This document shows, in pieces, positions 43,054 to 51,626 of a stretch of DNA of 64,000 nucleotides (position 1 is its first letter; each line of letters begins with the position of its first letter). The notes below the pieces were generated by a model, which had not been told where the DNA came from, did not search any database, and was given only the letters and a program-made list of their open reading frames with translations. Origin of the DNA: Chloroflexota bacterium. Lineage in GTDB: Bacteria > Chloroflexota > Anaerolineae > Anaerolineales > Villigracilaceae. The translations under genes were made by a program, and so were the position numbers. The stretch lies in assembly GCA_016213105.1 (NCBI GenBank), contig JACRBN010000011.1:140602-204601 (forward strand), in the 5' to 3' direction.

Positions 43054-44487
43054 ATGTCAACACTATTCGACAAATTGGTAAATTGGATAAATTTCGAACC
43101 GACGGTTGGTCTGTTGATGCTTATTACGGCCATTGCTTTATTTGGCTCGGGCTTCAGGACATACCAGCAGTCGGCAGAGAATTTCTGGCCCTGGCTGCGT
43201 CAACTGCTGACAACTTCCACCAGCGCCTTGATCGGAGCCGCCCTGTTTGTAGGATTGATGTGGGCCTTTCGTATCGTGTTGAATGATAACGTGGCATCCT
43301 TCTATTCGACACATGGCAGCGTCAGCGACCTGAGCCGTTCCAGCGCCCAGACGATCTGGGGCAGGCCGCATCAACAGATCGAACTGACCATCCGTCATAC
43401 ACATCAGGTGGAAAAGCTGGAGGAGCAGCCGCGCGAAAAGCCCGAGGATCCGCCCACTTACAAGACCGTCATCGTAACAGAGGAGGTCACCCAGAACAGC
43501 ATCATCGGTTTCGAGGGCGATGTCATGATGCGGCTGAATGAGCGAGAAAAGGGATATGCGCTCTATAGTGGTTATATCCTTGATGTCAAGATCGTTTACG
43601 ACATTATCAACGATTCCCAGATTTATACAGACGCGGAATTCAATTTCCCGCTTTCAAGGGGGCAGGCGCTCTTCGAGAATTTTGTCATCATGATGGATGG
43701 GGATGACATGAGCCCAAAGCTGCGCATTGCCAACGACAACGTCTCCTGGACGACCAAGATGAAACCGCAGCAGAAGAGTCAGTTGGTCATCACCTATTCA
43801 TCACGCGGCATGGATTATTTCTATTATCAGATTCCCGTGCAGCGTGAGATCAAGAACTTTGTCCTGACCCTCACCATTGACCGCCTGCCCGTTTCACTCA
43901 TCAATTATCCAGACGGTGTGATCACCCCCGGCAAAATCCAGCCGACAGAGGATGGCAAAGGCTCCATTCTCACCTGGAATTTGGATCACGCAATTACGGT
44001 GGCCGGCATGGGCGTTTCTTTAATCCCGCCCGAGCAACCCGGGGCGCAGGTTCTGCGCGTGTTGGTGATCTCCCCTTATGCGCTGACCTTGCTGGGCGCC
44101 ATGCTGGCCCTGACCATGTTGATTTGGGGTGTTTCCGTGCGCTTCCTTGACCTGGCCCTGCTCTCGGCTGTGTATTCCATGCAGTTCCTTCTGATGGCTG
44201 CGATCAGCGACCTGTTCTTTGGGTTTTGGGGCTCCCTAGTGGTAGGTGCGCTTTTGACCCTGTTCCTATCCTATTTCCTGTTCCGCAGCCTGCCGACACG
44301 CCCCATGCGCGTATCGGTATATGCATTGATCGTTTTCTTCACGCTCATCTATCCATTGTCTGGTCTGCTGACCGAGCTTTCACATCAGAATGCCTTCCAT
44401 GCCCTGATGCAGGTGGGTCTGATCCTGTACGTGACGGGATTGTCCCTCTACGTAGGCGGAAGAAAACCCGCTGGGTCAGGCAGTTAA
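43054..44487 (+). CDS. CreD-shaped membrane protein of unknown family, paralogue 1
   Basis: This 477-residue protein is not recognised. Layout: two N-terminal membrane helices (about 17-33 and 53-75), an extracytoplasmic beta-rich domain (about 90-325) with repeated strands such as FNFPLSRGQALFENFVIMMDG and YSSRGMDYFYYQIPV, and a C-terminal block of six helices (about 335-465). This is the overall shape of CreD proteins but I see no CreD sequence signature. GGGAGG precedes the ATG and TATAGT lies at 43019-43024. The next gene, eight bases on, encodes a paralogue with the same shape. Confidence 0.75.
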   Translation: MSTLFDKLVNWINFEPTVGLLMLITAIALFGSGFRTYQQSAENFWPWLRQLLTTSTSALIGAALFVGLMWAFRIVLNDNVASFYSTHGSVSDLSRSSAQTIWGRPHQQIELTIRHTHQVEKLEEQPREKPEDPPTYKTVIVTEEVTQNSIIGFEGDVMMRLNEREKGYALYSGYILDVKIVYDIINDSQIYTDAEFNFPLSRGQALFENFVIMMDGDDMSPKLRIANDNVSWTTKMKPQQKSQLVITYSSRGMDYFYYQIPVQREIKNFVLTLTIDRLPVSLINYPDGVITPGKIQPTEDGKGSILTWNLDHAITVAGMGVSLIPPEQPGAQVLRVLVISPYALTLLGAMLALTMLIWGVSVRFLDLALLSAVYSMQFLLMAAISDLFFGFWGSLVVGALLTLFLSYFLFRSLPTRPMRVSVYALIVFFTLIYPLSGLLTELSHQNAFHALMQVGLILYVTGLSLYVGGRKPAGSGS

Positions 44488-44495
44488 TCTAAACC

Positions 44496-45911
44496 ATGCT
44501 GGACGCGCTTGGGAGAATCCTGGCCTGGTGGGGAGGGCGTGAACCTTCTGCCAGCCTGATGATGTACGTGGCGGCGGTCCTGTTATTTGCAGGTGTCTTT
44601 GTGGCTGCAAATAATAGATTCACCGGCTATGCTGCGGGGCTGGAGCGCTTTGCGCACGCGTTGGGATACGCGCTTCTGTACATAGGCGTCCTGGGCGCAT
44701 CCTATTTCCTTTTGGATAAGTCACTCGGCCTGTTTCGACCTGTTGCCAGCCGTCTTGCGTTGGGGGAGGATCATAATGAACGGATGATGGAAACGCGCAA
44801 AAGGTGGGGCGGCGAAATCCAGCAGGCGGAGTTGGGTATGGCTTTGACCCGTTCCTATGAGGAGGTAATGGAAATCCCAGACGCCTATCCAAGTCCGCAG
44901 TATATCAACCGTATCGTGACAGAGCCTGTTGAGGAAGGCGGCATTGTTGAATTCAATGGGGCGGTGGACATCGAAGTAATTGACCCCTCCCTGACAACCT
45001 ATATGGCCAGTGTCGAGTATCAGTACCTGGTTGAAAATCAATCGGAATATACGACCACCGCCACGTTCAAATTCCCCATCATCAGAAATCGTTATTACGA
45101 AAATTTGTCGGTCTCGATTAACGGGGAAGACTGGAAGTATAACTTCCAAGCCGATAACCTGGCATGGAAAAATATCATGCTGCCCCGGCAGGTTGATATG
45201 GTGAAAATTTCCTTTTCCGTACGCGGTATGGAGAATTTTTCCTACTATGTTCCCGAACAGCGCGGGATCGAGGCGTTCCTGCTGACTATTCATTTGAATA
45301 CCCGGAATTACTATACGCTTACAAAGCCGGGCGAAGATGCCATCGAGTTAAAGTCCGTGGCTCAGGGATCAGGCCAGCGTTCCACATGGGTGATCAAGCG
45401 CGCCATCATGAAACCGATAATGGGGATAAGATTGAATTCCACAGAGCAGCCTGACTTGAGGCAATGGGATGCGATCAGTTTCGCTAACTATGGCCCCGCC
45501 GCTGTCATGCTGGTGGGCGTGACCACTCTGCTGACGATGTTGATCATGGGGCTTCCGGTTCGCCTCGACAGGTTCCTGCTGTATTTGGGCGTATTCAGCG
45601 CCCAGTTCCTTGGATTCATGGGGCTGGACTTGTTGCAGATTCACTACGTTGTTCCAATAATTTTGTTTTCATTGCTGGCTCTCGGACTCACTTTTCTGAT
45701 TTACAAGGATGTTCCCCGCCTGTCTCGCAACTTGATCCTTGCACTGACCCTGATTTTTTCAGTAGGATATCCGCTGGGAAATCTACTGCCCGACGAACAG
45801 GCCCGCAGTATCTTTGGTATGATTGTCCAATCCTTGATCCTGTTGTATATCTTTGGACTGACCCTGTTTGTCCGCGTTCAGCAAAATTCAAAATCAAGAT
45901 CGGCTGAATAA
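44496..45911 (+). CDS. CreD-shaped membrane protein of unknown family, paralogue 2
   Basis: This 471-residue protein has the same layout as the 43054-44487 product: N-terminal helices (about 18-35 and 50-72), an outer domain (ATFKFPIIRNRYYENLSVSINGEDW, SVRGMENFSYYVPEQRGIEAF, aligning with the paralogue's corresponding strands) and six C-terminal helices. Conserved features in both include an R/GM(D/E)xFxYYxP motif in the outer domain and NxP/PL turns in the last helices. The protein is probably a partner of the first one in a heterodimer. Function unknown; the following methyltransferase gene starts two bases after the stop. Confidence 0.75.
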   Translation: MLDALGRILAWWGGREPSASLMMYVAAVLLFAGVFVAANNRFTGYAAGLERFAHALGYALLYIGVLGASYFLLDKSLGLFRPVASRLALGEDHNERMMETRKRWGGEIQQAELGMALTRSYEEVMEIPDAYPSPQYINRIVTEPVEEGGIVEFNGAVDIEVIDPSLTTYMASVEYQYLVENQSEYTTTATFKFPIIRNRYYENLSVSINGEDWKYNFQADNLAWKNIMLPRQVDMVKISFSVRGMENFSYYVPEQRGIEAFLLTIHLNTRNYYTLTKPGEDAIELKSVAQGSGQRSTWVIKRAIMKPIMGIRLNSTEQPDLRQWDAISFANYGPAAVMLVGVTTLLTMLIMGLPVRLDRFLLYLGVFSAQFLGFMGLDLLQIHYVVPIILFSLLALGLTFLIYKDVPRLSRNLILALTLIFSVGYPLGNLLPDEQARSIFGMIVQSLILLYIFGLTLFVRVQQNSKSRSAE

Positions 45912-45912
45912 C

Positions 45913-46605
45913 ATGTCTACAGAAAAAGAAGTTTATGATCGCCAGGCCGACCAATACGAAGCCCTGATCGCCCGTGAGGATTATCAGGGCAATATTCTGC
46001 GCGCGCTGCAGGAGATCACCCCCCTCGCGGGGCGCGTCGTCCTGGACCTGGGAGCGGGCACCGGCCGCCTGGCCGTTCTCCTCGCCCCGCACGTGGAGCG
46101 CATCCGCGCCTTCGACGTGGCCGCGGACATGCTGCGCGTCTGCGCCGAGCGCCTTACCGCCAGCGGACTGACAAACTGGCAGGTCGACGTGGCCGACCAC
46201 CGTCACCTTCCCGCGGACGATCATTTCGCGGACCTGGTCGTCTCGGGTTGGAGCGTCAGCTACCTGGCCGTGTGGGACCCCGAACATTGGCGCGAAGGAC
46301 TGGATGCCTGGATGGACGAAATGAAGCGTGTGCTCAAGCCTGGCGGCCTGATCGTGTTGTACGAGTCGCTCGGCACGGGCAACGCGGAACCCATCCGCCT
46401 GCCGCACATGGACAGGTTCTATCCCTGGCTGGACGAGATGGGCTTCCAGAACAAGTGGATCCGCACCGACTATCAGTTCAAGTCATTGGAAGAGGCCGTG
46501 GATTTGGCAGGCTTCTTCTTCGGCGCGGAACTGGCCGAACGCGTCCAAAAGGAAAACCTGGTCATCCTGCCCGAGTGTACGGGCGTATGGTGGAAAAAAG
46601 TGTAG
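45913..46605 (+). CDS. Class I SAM-dependent methyltransferase
   Basis: This 230-residue protein has the methyltransferase fold: motif I VVLDLGAGTGRLAVLLA, the ribose-binding acidic residue in IRAFDVAADML, QVDVADHRHLPA, and DEMKRVLKPGGLIVLYES. Substrate unknown. Its ATG is separated by one base from the stop of the second CreD-shaped gene and has no clear ribosome binding site, so it depends on translation of that gene; this ties the three genes into one operon. A longer in-frame start at 45868 would overlap the previous gene and is not favoured. Confidence 0.87.
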   Translation: MSTEKEVYDRQADQYEALIAREDYQGNILRALQEITPLAGRVVLDLGAGTGRLAVLLAPHVERIRAFDVAADMLRVCAERLTASGLTNWQVDVADHRHLPADDHFADLVVSGWSVSYLAVWDPEHWREGLDAWMDEMKRVLKPGGLIVLYESLGTGNAEPIRLPHMDRFYPWLDEMGFQNKWIRTDYQFKSLEEAVDLAGFFFGAELAERVQKENLVILPECTGVWWKKV

Positions 46606-46697
46606 CGCGGGATATTATCCCGCGTACGCGACTGCTAACATTTCCAACGCAGAGGCGCAAAGACGCAAGGATTCTAAAACCTTTGTGGCTTTGCGCC
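46606..46697. repeat. Two hairpins between converging genes
   Basis: GCGGGATA and the inverse ATCCCGCG meet within two bases at about 46607-46624. GGCGCAAAG (46654-46662) and CTTTGCGCC (46689-46697) form a second stem. The latter belongs to the AACGCAGAGGCGCAAAGACGC-type word common in short bacterial repeats. They could work as terminators without T runs. Confidence 0.5.
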
Positions 46698-46717
46698 CTG
46701 TCGTTTTACAGGTGGAG

Positions 46718-47278
46718 TTACGCCTGTTTCCTGAAGCGATTCTTCGCCGCCATCACGAGGCCCATCAAAATCAGCAAAATGCTCCCGCCTGCGAAGACCC
46801 ACTTGACCATTGTGATTAGCGTGGTGAGCACGGCGACGATCACGGGTGTGGAGGGGTAGACCGAGAGCAGCGTCACGATGCCCAAATTTTCGAGCAGGTC
46901 GAAGACAAATATGCCGAAGGGCAGCACGTTCCATTTTTGCATGTTGCTGGCGGGGGCGAATCCGCGCTGGAAGAGCCAGCTGATCAACAGGCTGAAGAAT
47001 AGCGTGTACACGATGGGGTAGAGGATGTCCCCGGTCAACTCGAAGTTGCGGTAAAAGATGCGGTTGTATTCGCCGTACTGCCCGATGATCTCGAACATCC
47101 TGGCGGGCGGCGTAAAGAAGCGCAGGTCGAGCGGACCTGGTCCGCCTCCGTCAAATTTCATCAACGCCTGGGCCATCGGCATGACGAGGATATTGAAGAA
47201 CATGTCGAGCAGGAACAGGATGAAGACGAGCCAGCCTTTGGCGTTTCGGTGCAGGGCCTTCGAGAGTTTGGCAAGCAT
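46718..47278 (-). CDS. Four-helix membrane protein of unknown function
   Basis: This 186-residue protein has four membrane helices: GWLVFILFLLDMFFNILVMPM, IVYTLFFSLLISWLF, LPFGIFVFDLLENLGIVTLL, and ILLILMGLVMAA, with a loop containing RMFEIIGQYGEYNRIFY between helices 1 and 2. The acidic residues inside helices 1 and 3 (LLD, FDLLEN) are unusual. No family is recognised. GGAGA lies upstream of the start at 47278; the longer frame is not favoured. Confidence 0.65.
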   Translation of the reverse strand: MLAKLSKALHRNAKGWLVFILFLLDMFFNILVMPMAQALMKFDGGGPGPLDLRFFTPPARMFEIIGQYGEYNRIFYRNFELTGDILYPIVYTLFFSLLISWLFQRGFAPASNMQKWNVLPFGIFVFDLLENLGIVTLLSVYPSTPVIVAVLTTLITMVKWVFAGGSILLILMGLVMAAKNRFRKQA

Positions 47279-47434
47279 GTTTGAATTCTCCACGGTATCA
47301 AGTTTTTGTATCAAACCCTTTGAAGCTCGAAGCGTCGCGGCCTGGTATCTCGACAAGTTAAATCTGTAGGGCAAATTGCCAATTTGCCAGGCACAATTAA
47401 GCAAATTGCGCTACGACTTCATCTGGTAACGGTA

Positions 47435-48517
47435 TTAGAGCAGCGTCTGCACCAAATGGGGGATTTGATGGGTCGCCTCGGTATTCATCTGCCGGTAGTG
47501 ATCGACCGACTCGCGCATGGCCGCCAGCTTCCCAGGCTCGCGCAGGAGCGCCTGGATGAGTTCGCGCTGGTCGCGGTTGTTGAGCGCCACCCAGCCCAGG
47601 CTGTAGCGCTCGATGAATTCCAGGTTGACCTCCTCCTGCCCGGGGATGTAGGCGGTGGCGATGAACGGTTTGCCGAGCGTGACCGTCTCGAAGAGCATGT
47701 TCGGGCCGGCCTTGCCCATCACCACATCCGCGGCCATCATGTAGGGCGCGATTTGCTTCGTGAACGGGATGGCATGCACACGCGGCCGTCCGCTGAATTG
47801 TTTGAGCAGGCCTTCGTTCGTCCCCGCCGCCATGATGACCTGGACATTTTCAAGCGCCAGCAGGTTCTCGACCGTGTTGGCGAACTTGGCCGCGCCCTCC
47901 CCGCCGCCCTGGGCGAAGACCGTGAACTTGTGCGGGTCCAGCCCGAGGTGGGTCAGCAGCTCATCGCGGGCGGACGGGTCCGCATGATAGAATTGTCCGC
48001 GCACCGGCCAGCCCGTGAAGAAGATCCGCGACGGTTCGAAGCCCGCGGCCAGCGCCTGGCGGTAGGTCTCGCGGGTGGGCGCAAAGGTCACGGCGGCGCG
48101 TTTCTCCGTCAGCCACGAGTAGTGGACTCCGTTCGGGTCCGAGAACAGCATCACGAACGGACGGTCCAGCTTCCAGCGCCGCATGGCGAAGGTCACCTCG
48201 GAGGTGAGGAACGGATAGGTGCTGATGACCAGGTCGGGGTCGGTCTGGCGCAGGGCCTTGGCCACCCGCTCGGCCAGGATCAGGCTCGATACGGCGTGCG
48301 CCACTCGCGCGCGGCGGCGTCCATCCGACAGCTTGAACTCGGCCTCCCACATCCACAGCGCGTGGCGGCTGACGGTGCGGTAATGCCAATGAATGATGCT
48401 CGGTTGAGGATCGATGAGTGTGACTTCGTATTGGTCGGCCAGCATGTCGCGCAGGGCTTCGGCCAGGCTGATGTGTCCGCCCCCGGTGCGGGAAACAAAG
48501 ATCAAAATTTTTTTCAT
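47435..48517 (-). CDS. Glycosyltransferase, GT28/MGDG-synthase type
   Basis: This 360-residue protein has the GT-B fold. The N-terminal half shows ILIFVSRTGGGHISLAEALRDML and DPDLVISTYPFLTSEVTFA; the C-terminal half has the sugar-nucleotide-binding part VFAQGGGEGAAK, IPFTKQIAPYMMAADVVMGKAGPNMLFETVTLGKPFIATAYIPGQEEVN. The pattern is that of MurG-like diacylglycerol glycosyltransferases, which would make membrane glycolipids from UDP-sugars. The donor and acceptor are inferred. It starts only ten bases from the divergent start of the hydrolase at 48528, so the promoters overlap coding DNA. Confidence 0.85.
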   Translation of the reverse strand: MKKILIFVSRTGGGHISLAEALRDMLADQYEVTLIDPQPSIIHWHYRTVSRHALWMWEAEFKLSDGRRRARVAHAVSSLILAERVAKALRQTDPDLVISTYPFLTSEVTFAMRRWKLDRPFVMLFSDPNGVHYSWLTEKRAAVTFAPTRETYRQALAAGFEPSRIFFTGWPVRGQFYHADPSARDELLTHLGLDPHKFTVFAQGGGEGAAKFANTVENLLALENVQVIMAAGTNEGLLKQFSGRPRVHAIPFTKQIAPYMMAADVVMGKAGPNMLFETVTLGKPFIATAYIPGQEEVNLEFIERYSLGWVALNNRDQRELIQALLREPGKLAAMRESVDHYRQMNTEATHQIPHLVQTLL

Positions 48518-48527
48518 GGATGCTTGA

Positions 48528-49268
48528 ATGCTCAGTTATGAATTGGATGGCAGTGGGCCGCCGCTGGTGTTGATCCACGGGTTTGGGATCTCGTTCAATA
48601 TCTGGTGGGGACTGCGGCCCTATCTGCGCGACCATTTTACCCTGATACTGACCGAAATGCCCGGCATCGGATGTTCGCCCCCGCCGCCCTCGTCCGCGCC
48701 CTATCTTGATTCCGCCGTGGACGGGTTGGACTCGCTGCGGGCTTCTCTCGGCTTCGAGCGCTGGTCGGTGTTGGGATATTCCTCGGGCTCGCGGGTGGCG
48801 GAGCGGTACGCGCAATGTCATCCCGACCGGGTCGAGCGCGCGGTCTTCCTGTCCCCCGCGCGGACGGCCGCCTACAAGGCGCTCGGTTTGCGCGTTGCCA
48901 CTCGCCTGGATAGCCGTTATCCGCAGGTGGGAAATTGGGTGCTTTCGGGTTGGCGCATCCGCTTTTTGATCGACCTGCTGGGACTCAACTTCAGACACCC
49001 CGAATTGCTGTCCGCCTGGTTCGAGGAGATCACCTCCCAACCGGTGGTCATTCTCAAGGAGACCCTGCGCAGCATGCCCGAGGGCGGCTCCAAAAAGTTC
49101 GATATTCCCGATGTACCCTCCCTTTTCCTCTGGGGCAGGCAGGATCTGATCATGGATCGTCCGCGCCGCCTCTCTGCGCAAGACAGGCTGATCCGCGCTG
49201 ATCACTCCGCGCCGCAGACGGATGTGGGGGAAATCCTGGAAACGGTATTGCCGTTTTTGAAATCGTAA
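48528..49268 (+). CDS. Alpha/beta-fold hydrolase
   Basis: This 246-residue protein shows the hydrolase oxyanion region SGPPLVLIHGFGISFNIW, the nucleophile elbow VLGYSSGSRVAE (Ser in G-x-S-x-G), FLWGRQDLI for the acid and ADHSAPQ for the catalytic His. Serine-hydrolase function is safe; ester or other substrate is unknown. It lies divergently next to the glycosyltransferase, and a functional link to lipid metabolism is possible. Only one ATG is available near the start and it has no ribosome binding site. Confidence 0.85.
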   Translation: MLSYELDGSGPPLVLIHGFGISFNIWWGLRPYLRDHFTLILTEMPGIGCSPPPPSSAPYLDSAVDGLDSLRASLGFERWSVLGYSSGSRVAERYAQCHPDRVERAVFLSPARTAAYKALGLRVATRLDSRYPQVGNWVLSGWRIRFLIDLLGLNFRHPELLSAWFEEITSQPVVILKETLRSMPEGGSKKFDIPDVPSLFLWGRQDLIMDRPRRLSAQDRLIRADHSAPQTDVGEILETVLPFLKS

Positions 49269-49346
49269 TCGTGGGGCGGATTGGTAATCCGCCTCTTCGC
49301 GGGATGCCACATCGTACCCGCATGGGTATCCCACGCCACAACTCAA

Positions 49347-49371
49347 AGGGGCAGGATGACCCCGCCCCTGC
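49347..49371 (-). terminator. Hairpin after the Nudix gene (weak terminator)
   Basis: AGGGGC and GCCCCT pair around a GGATGACCCC loop four bases after the Nudix stop. A T run is short. The same GGATGACCCCG word recurs after the pirin gene. The 80 bases between it and the hydrolase stop hold two further small hairpins (GGCGGATT/AATCCGCC and GTGGGATACC-like). Confidence 0.45.
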
Positions 49372-49374
49372 GAT

Positions 49375-49842
49375 TTATTGGATCAATGCCTCGGCCTGAC
49401 CCAGCAGGGCGTCCATAACGCGATCTTTATGCCTGCCGTGCATGGGCATGGAATCCATCTCGGCCAGCGAGAAATAGCCGTATTCGGTGGTTTCGTCGCT
49501 CAGGCCCAAGTCGCCGCCGGTGACTTCGACCTCGAAAGAGAGCACCACGAAGAAGGCCTTGTTGCCATCGTTGTAGATGACCAATTGGTCGGGATCGCTG
49601 TACACGCCGATCAGGCGCTTCACGCGCGCGCGCAGGCCGGTCTCCTCCCATACCTCGCGGATGCAGGCTTCCTCGACCGACTCGCCCGCTTCCAGGCCGC
49701 CGCCTGGGATGCACCAGCGGCCGTTGTCCGCGCGGCGGGTGAGCAGGGCCTTCTCGCGTTTCGCGTCGAAAAGTACTGCGCTGCACCCCACGCGCAGCTT
49801 GCCTTCCCTGCCGAGCCGTTCGCCGTATAAAACCTGGGTCAT
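49375..49842 (-). CDS. Nudix hydrolase
   Basis: This 155-residue protein has a complete Nudix box, GGGLEAGESVEEACIREVWEETGL (split here as GGLEAGESVEEACIREVWEE and TGL), with the catalytic glutamates for hydrolysis of a nucleoside diphosphate linked to another moiety. The sequence before it, GCSAVLFDAKREKALLTRRADNGRWCIPG, is of the mutator-type ADP-ribose or oxidised nucleotide pyrophosphatase. The physiological substrate is unknown. It is 48 bases downstream of the pirin gene on the same strand. Confidence 0.92.
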   Translation of the reverse strand: MTQVLYGERLGREGKLRVGCSAVLFDAKREKALLTRRADNGRWCIPGGGLEAGESVEEACIREVWEETGLRARVKRLIGVYSDPDQLVIYNDGNKAFFVVLSFEVEVTGGDLGLSDETTEYGYFSLAEMDSMPMHGRHKDRVMDALLGQAEALIQ

Positions 49843-49855
49843 GTTCCCTCCGAAT

Positions 49856-49885
49856 AAAAAAATGGGGCGGGATGACCCCGCTCCT
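49856..49885 (-). terminator. Terminator of the pirin gene
   Basis: GGGGCGGG and CCCGCTCC pair with one mismatch around ATGAC, and on the minus strand ATTTTTTT follows. It lies five bases after the pirin stop. Confidence 0.8.
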
Positions 49886-49890
49886 GCACG

Positions 49891-50739
49891 TTATCGGATG
49901 AATGTTCCGTTGCGTAGTTCCACCAGCGTCTGCTGGATTTCCTCGACCGTGTTCATCACGAACGGCCCGTACGGGACGATCTTCTCCCCGAACGGCGCGC
50001 CTGCGATAAGCATGAAGCGCACGCCCTCCGCTTCGGTCTGGACCTCGACCTGGTCGCCGTCCCCGAAGCTGACCATGCGGACGGCTTCCACCGTTTCCCC
50101 GTCCGCGCCGAAGCGGCCCTGGCCTTCGAAGACGTAGGCGAGCACGGTGTGTCCGCTCGGGACGGGGAGCACGAATCTCGAAGCGGGATCCAGCCTGACG
50201 TCCATGTAAAGCGGGGAGGCGGCGATCTCGGTCACGGGACCGCGCTGCCCGCCCACTTCCCCGGCCACGAGGCGGACGGTGGCCCCATCCACTTTGACCG
50301 AGGGGATCGTGTCGGCGCTGACTTCCTGGTAGCGCGGCTGGCCCATCTTTTGGGCGGCGGGCAGGTTGACCCACAGTTGGAAGCCGTAGATGACGCCGCT
50401 GGTTTCACTGCGGCGGGGCATTTCCTCGTGCATAATGCCGCGGCCGCTGGTCATCCACTGCACGTCGCCGGGACCGATGACGCCGCTGTTGCCGAGGCTG
50501 TCGCGGTGGGCGGTGGCGCCTTCGAGCATGTAGGTGACGGTTTCGATGCCGCGGTGCGGGTGCATGGGAAAGCCGCGGATAGGCCCTTCGAGCGGGTCGT
50601 TGAAGGCGAAGTGATCGAAGAGCAGGAAGGGATCGTGTTCATTGCTGGCGCGCGGAGCGATGGAGCGTCGCAGTAAAACGCCCGCGCCTTCCATGGCAAA
50701 TTGAGGTTCGATAATTTGGGAGATGGGTCGGTTAATCAT
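49891..50739 (-). CDS. Pirin-family cupin protein
   Basis: This 282-residue double-cupin protein has the pirin signature: RPFLLFDHFAFNDP-type (here DPFLLFDHFAFNDP), GFPMHPHRGIETVTYMLEG, then MTSGRGIMHEEMP. The four metal ligands (two His in MHPHRG, one His in IMHEE, one Glu) are present. Family members are quercetinases or redox-sensing regulators; no specific role can be assigned. No ribosome binding site is visible before 50739, but the N-terminal sequence conserved in pirins (ISQII ... LLRRSI) begins at this Met. Confidence 0.92.
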   Translation of the reverse strand: MINRPISQIIEPQFAMEGAGVLLRRSIAPRASNEHDPFLLFDHFAFNDPLEGPIRGFPMHPHRGIETVTYMLEGATAHRDSLGNSGVIGPGDVQWMTSGRGIMHEEMPRRSETSGVIYGFQLWVNLPAAQKMGQPRYQEVSADTIPSVKVDGATVRLVAGEVGGQRGPVTEIAASPLYMDVRLDPASRFVLPVPSGHTVLAYVFEGQGRFGADGETVEAVRMVSFGDGDQVEVQTEAEGVRFMLIAGAPFGEKIVPYGPFVMNTVEEIQQTLVELRNGTFIR

Positions 50740-50830
50740 GCGCTTTGGACGCGACAGGAAAGGAAGAACTTACGATGGATAAACTCTTGCAAAGGTTTGA
50801 CAGGTCAACACCCATCGCAAGGTGGATGCC

Positions 50831-51583
50831 TTACCTTCCGTTCAACTCATCCAGCGTCTGCTGCGCGCGTTCGCGCACCCACTGGTATTTGTCTTTGAGT
50901 AGTTTTCTGATCTCGTTGCGGGCGCTTTCGGCCTTCAACGGAGCCAGGGCTTCGACGGCGCAGTAGCGCACGGCAGGCTCGGGGTCGGTCAGCGCGGCGG
51001 TGACGGCGGGGATGGCAGCAGGGTCGCCGATCATGCCGAGGGCGCGGGCGGCGGCGTAGCGGGCGTCGGGATCGAGGTCTGCGCGCATGGTCTCGATCAG
51101 CGGCTCGACGGCCGCCGCTCCAACCTGGCACAGGCTGAAGATGGCGAAGGCGTGACGGGACGGTTCGTCCAGGTCGGCCAGCAGGCGGTTGATCTCGTTC
51201 TTCTGCTCGTCCTGTTCGGCTTTGGCGAGGGCGGCTTTGCGCCGCTCGTCGTTGATCTTTTTCAGGCCATGCCAGGCCTGCCGCCGCAGGATCTCCTCCT
51301 GGATGTTGACCCCGCAGCCCTCACAGGTTTCCGCGTCGACGGGGTTGGTGCGGTAGCAGATCGGGCAGTCCACCGTCAGCCTTTCGCCGCAGTGTGTGCA
51401 GTAGCGCTGGAAGGGACTGTTGACGGTCTGGCATTTGACACAGACGTTGGGGTGGTCGCGCTCCTCGACCGGCGTCATGATGAGCAGGGAGCCGCAAGCC
51501 TGGCACTTGAACGGCTGACTGGAGATGGCGTTTTTGGGGAGCGGATTCCCGCAATTGGGACAGTTGAGGCTGGTGATATTCAT
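50831..51583 (-). CDS. Zinc-ribbon and HEAT-repeat protein
   Basis: This 250-residue protein has six CxxC knuckles in its first 92 residues (Cys8/11, 27/30, 48/51, 62/65, 73/76, 87/90), which make three zinc ribbons of the double-knuckle kind. Then follows a charged helix (RQAWHGLKKINDERRKAAL) and a C-terminal HEAT or PBS lyase-like repeat block (VEPLIETMRADLDPDARYAAARALGMIGD ... DPEPAVRYCAVEALAPL). It is likely a protein- or nucleic-acid-binding scaffold. GAGGG lies before the start at 51583. Function unknown. Confidence 0.8.
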   Translation of the reverse strand: MNITSLNCPNCGNPLPKNAISSQPFKCQACGSLLIMTPVEERDHPNVCVKCQTVNSPFQRYCTHCGERLTVDCPICYRTNPVDAETCEGCGVNIQEEILRRQAWHGLKKINDERRKAALAKAEQDEQKNEINRLLADLDEPSRHAFAIFSLCQVGAAAVEPLIETMRADLDPDARYAAARALGMIGDPAAIPAVTAALTDPEPAVRYCAVEALAPLKAESARNEIRKLLKDKYQWVRERAQQTLDELNGR

Positions 51584-51626
51584 CGACCCTCGTTGGAAGA
51601 AGTAGGATGGTTCCATTATACCGTTT

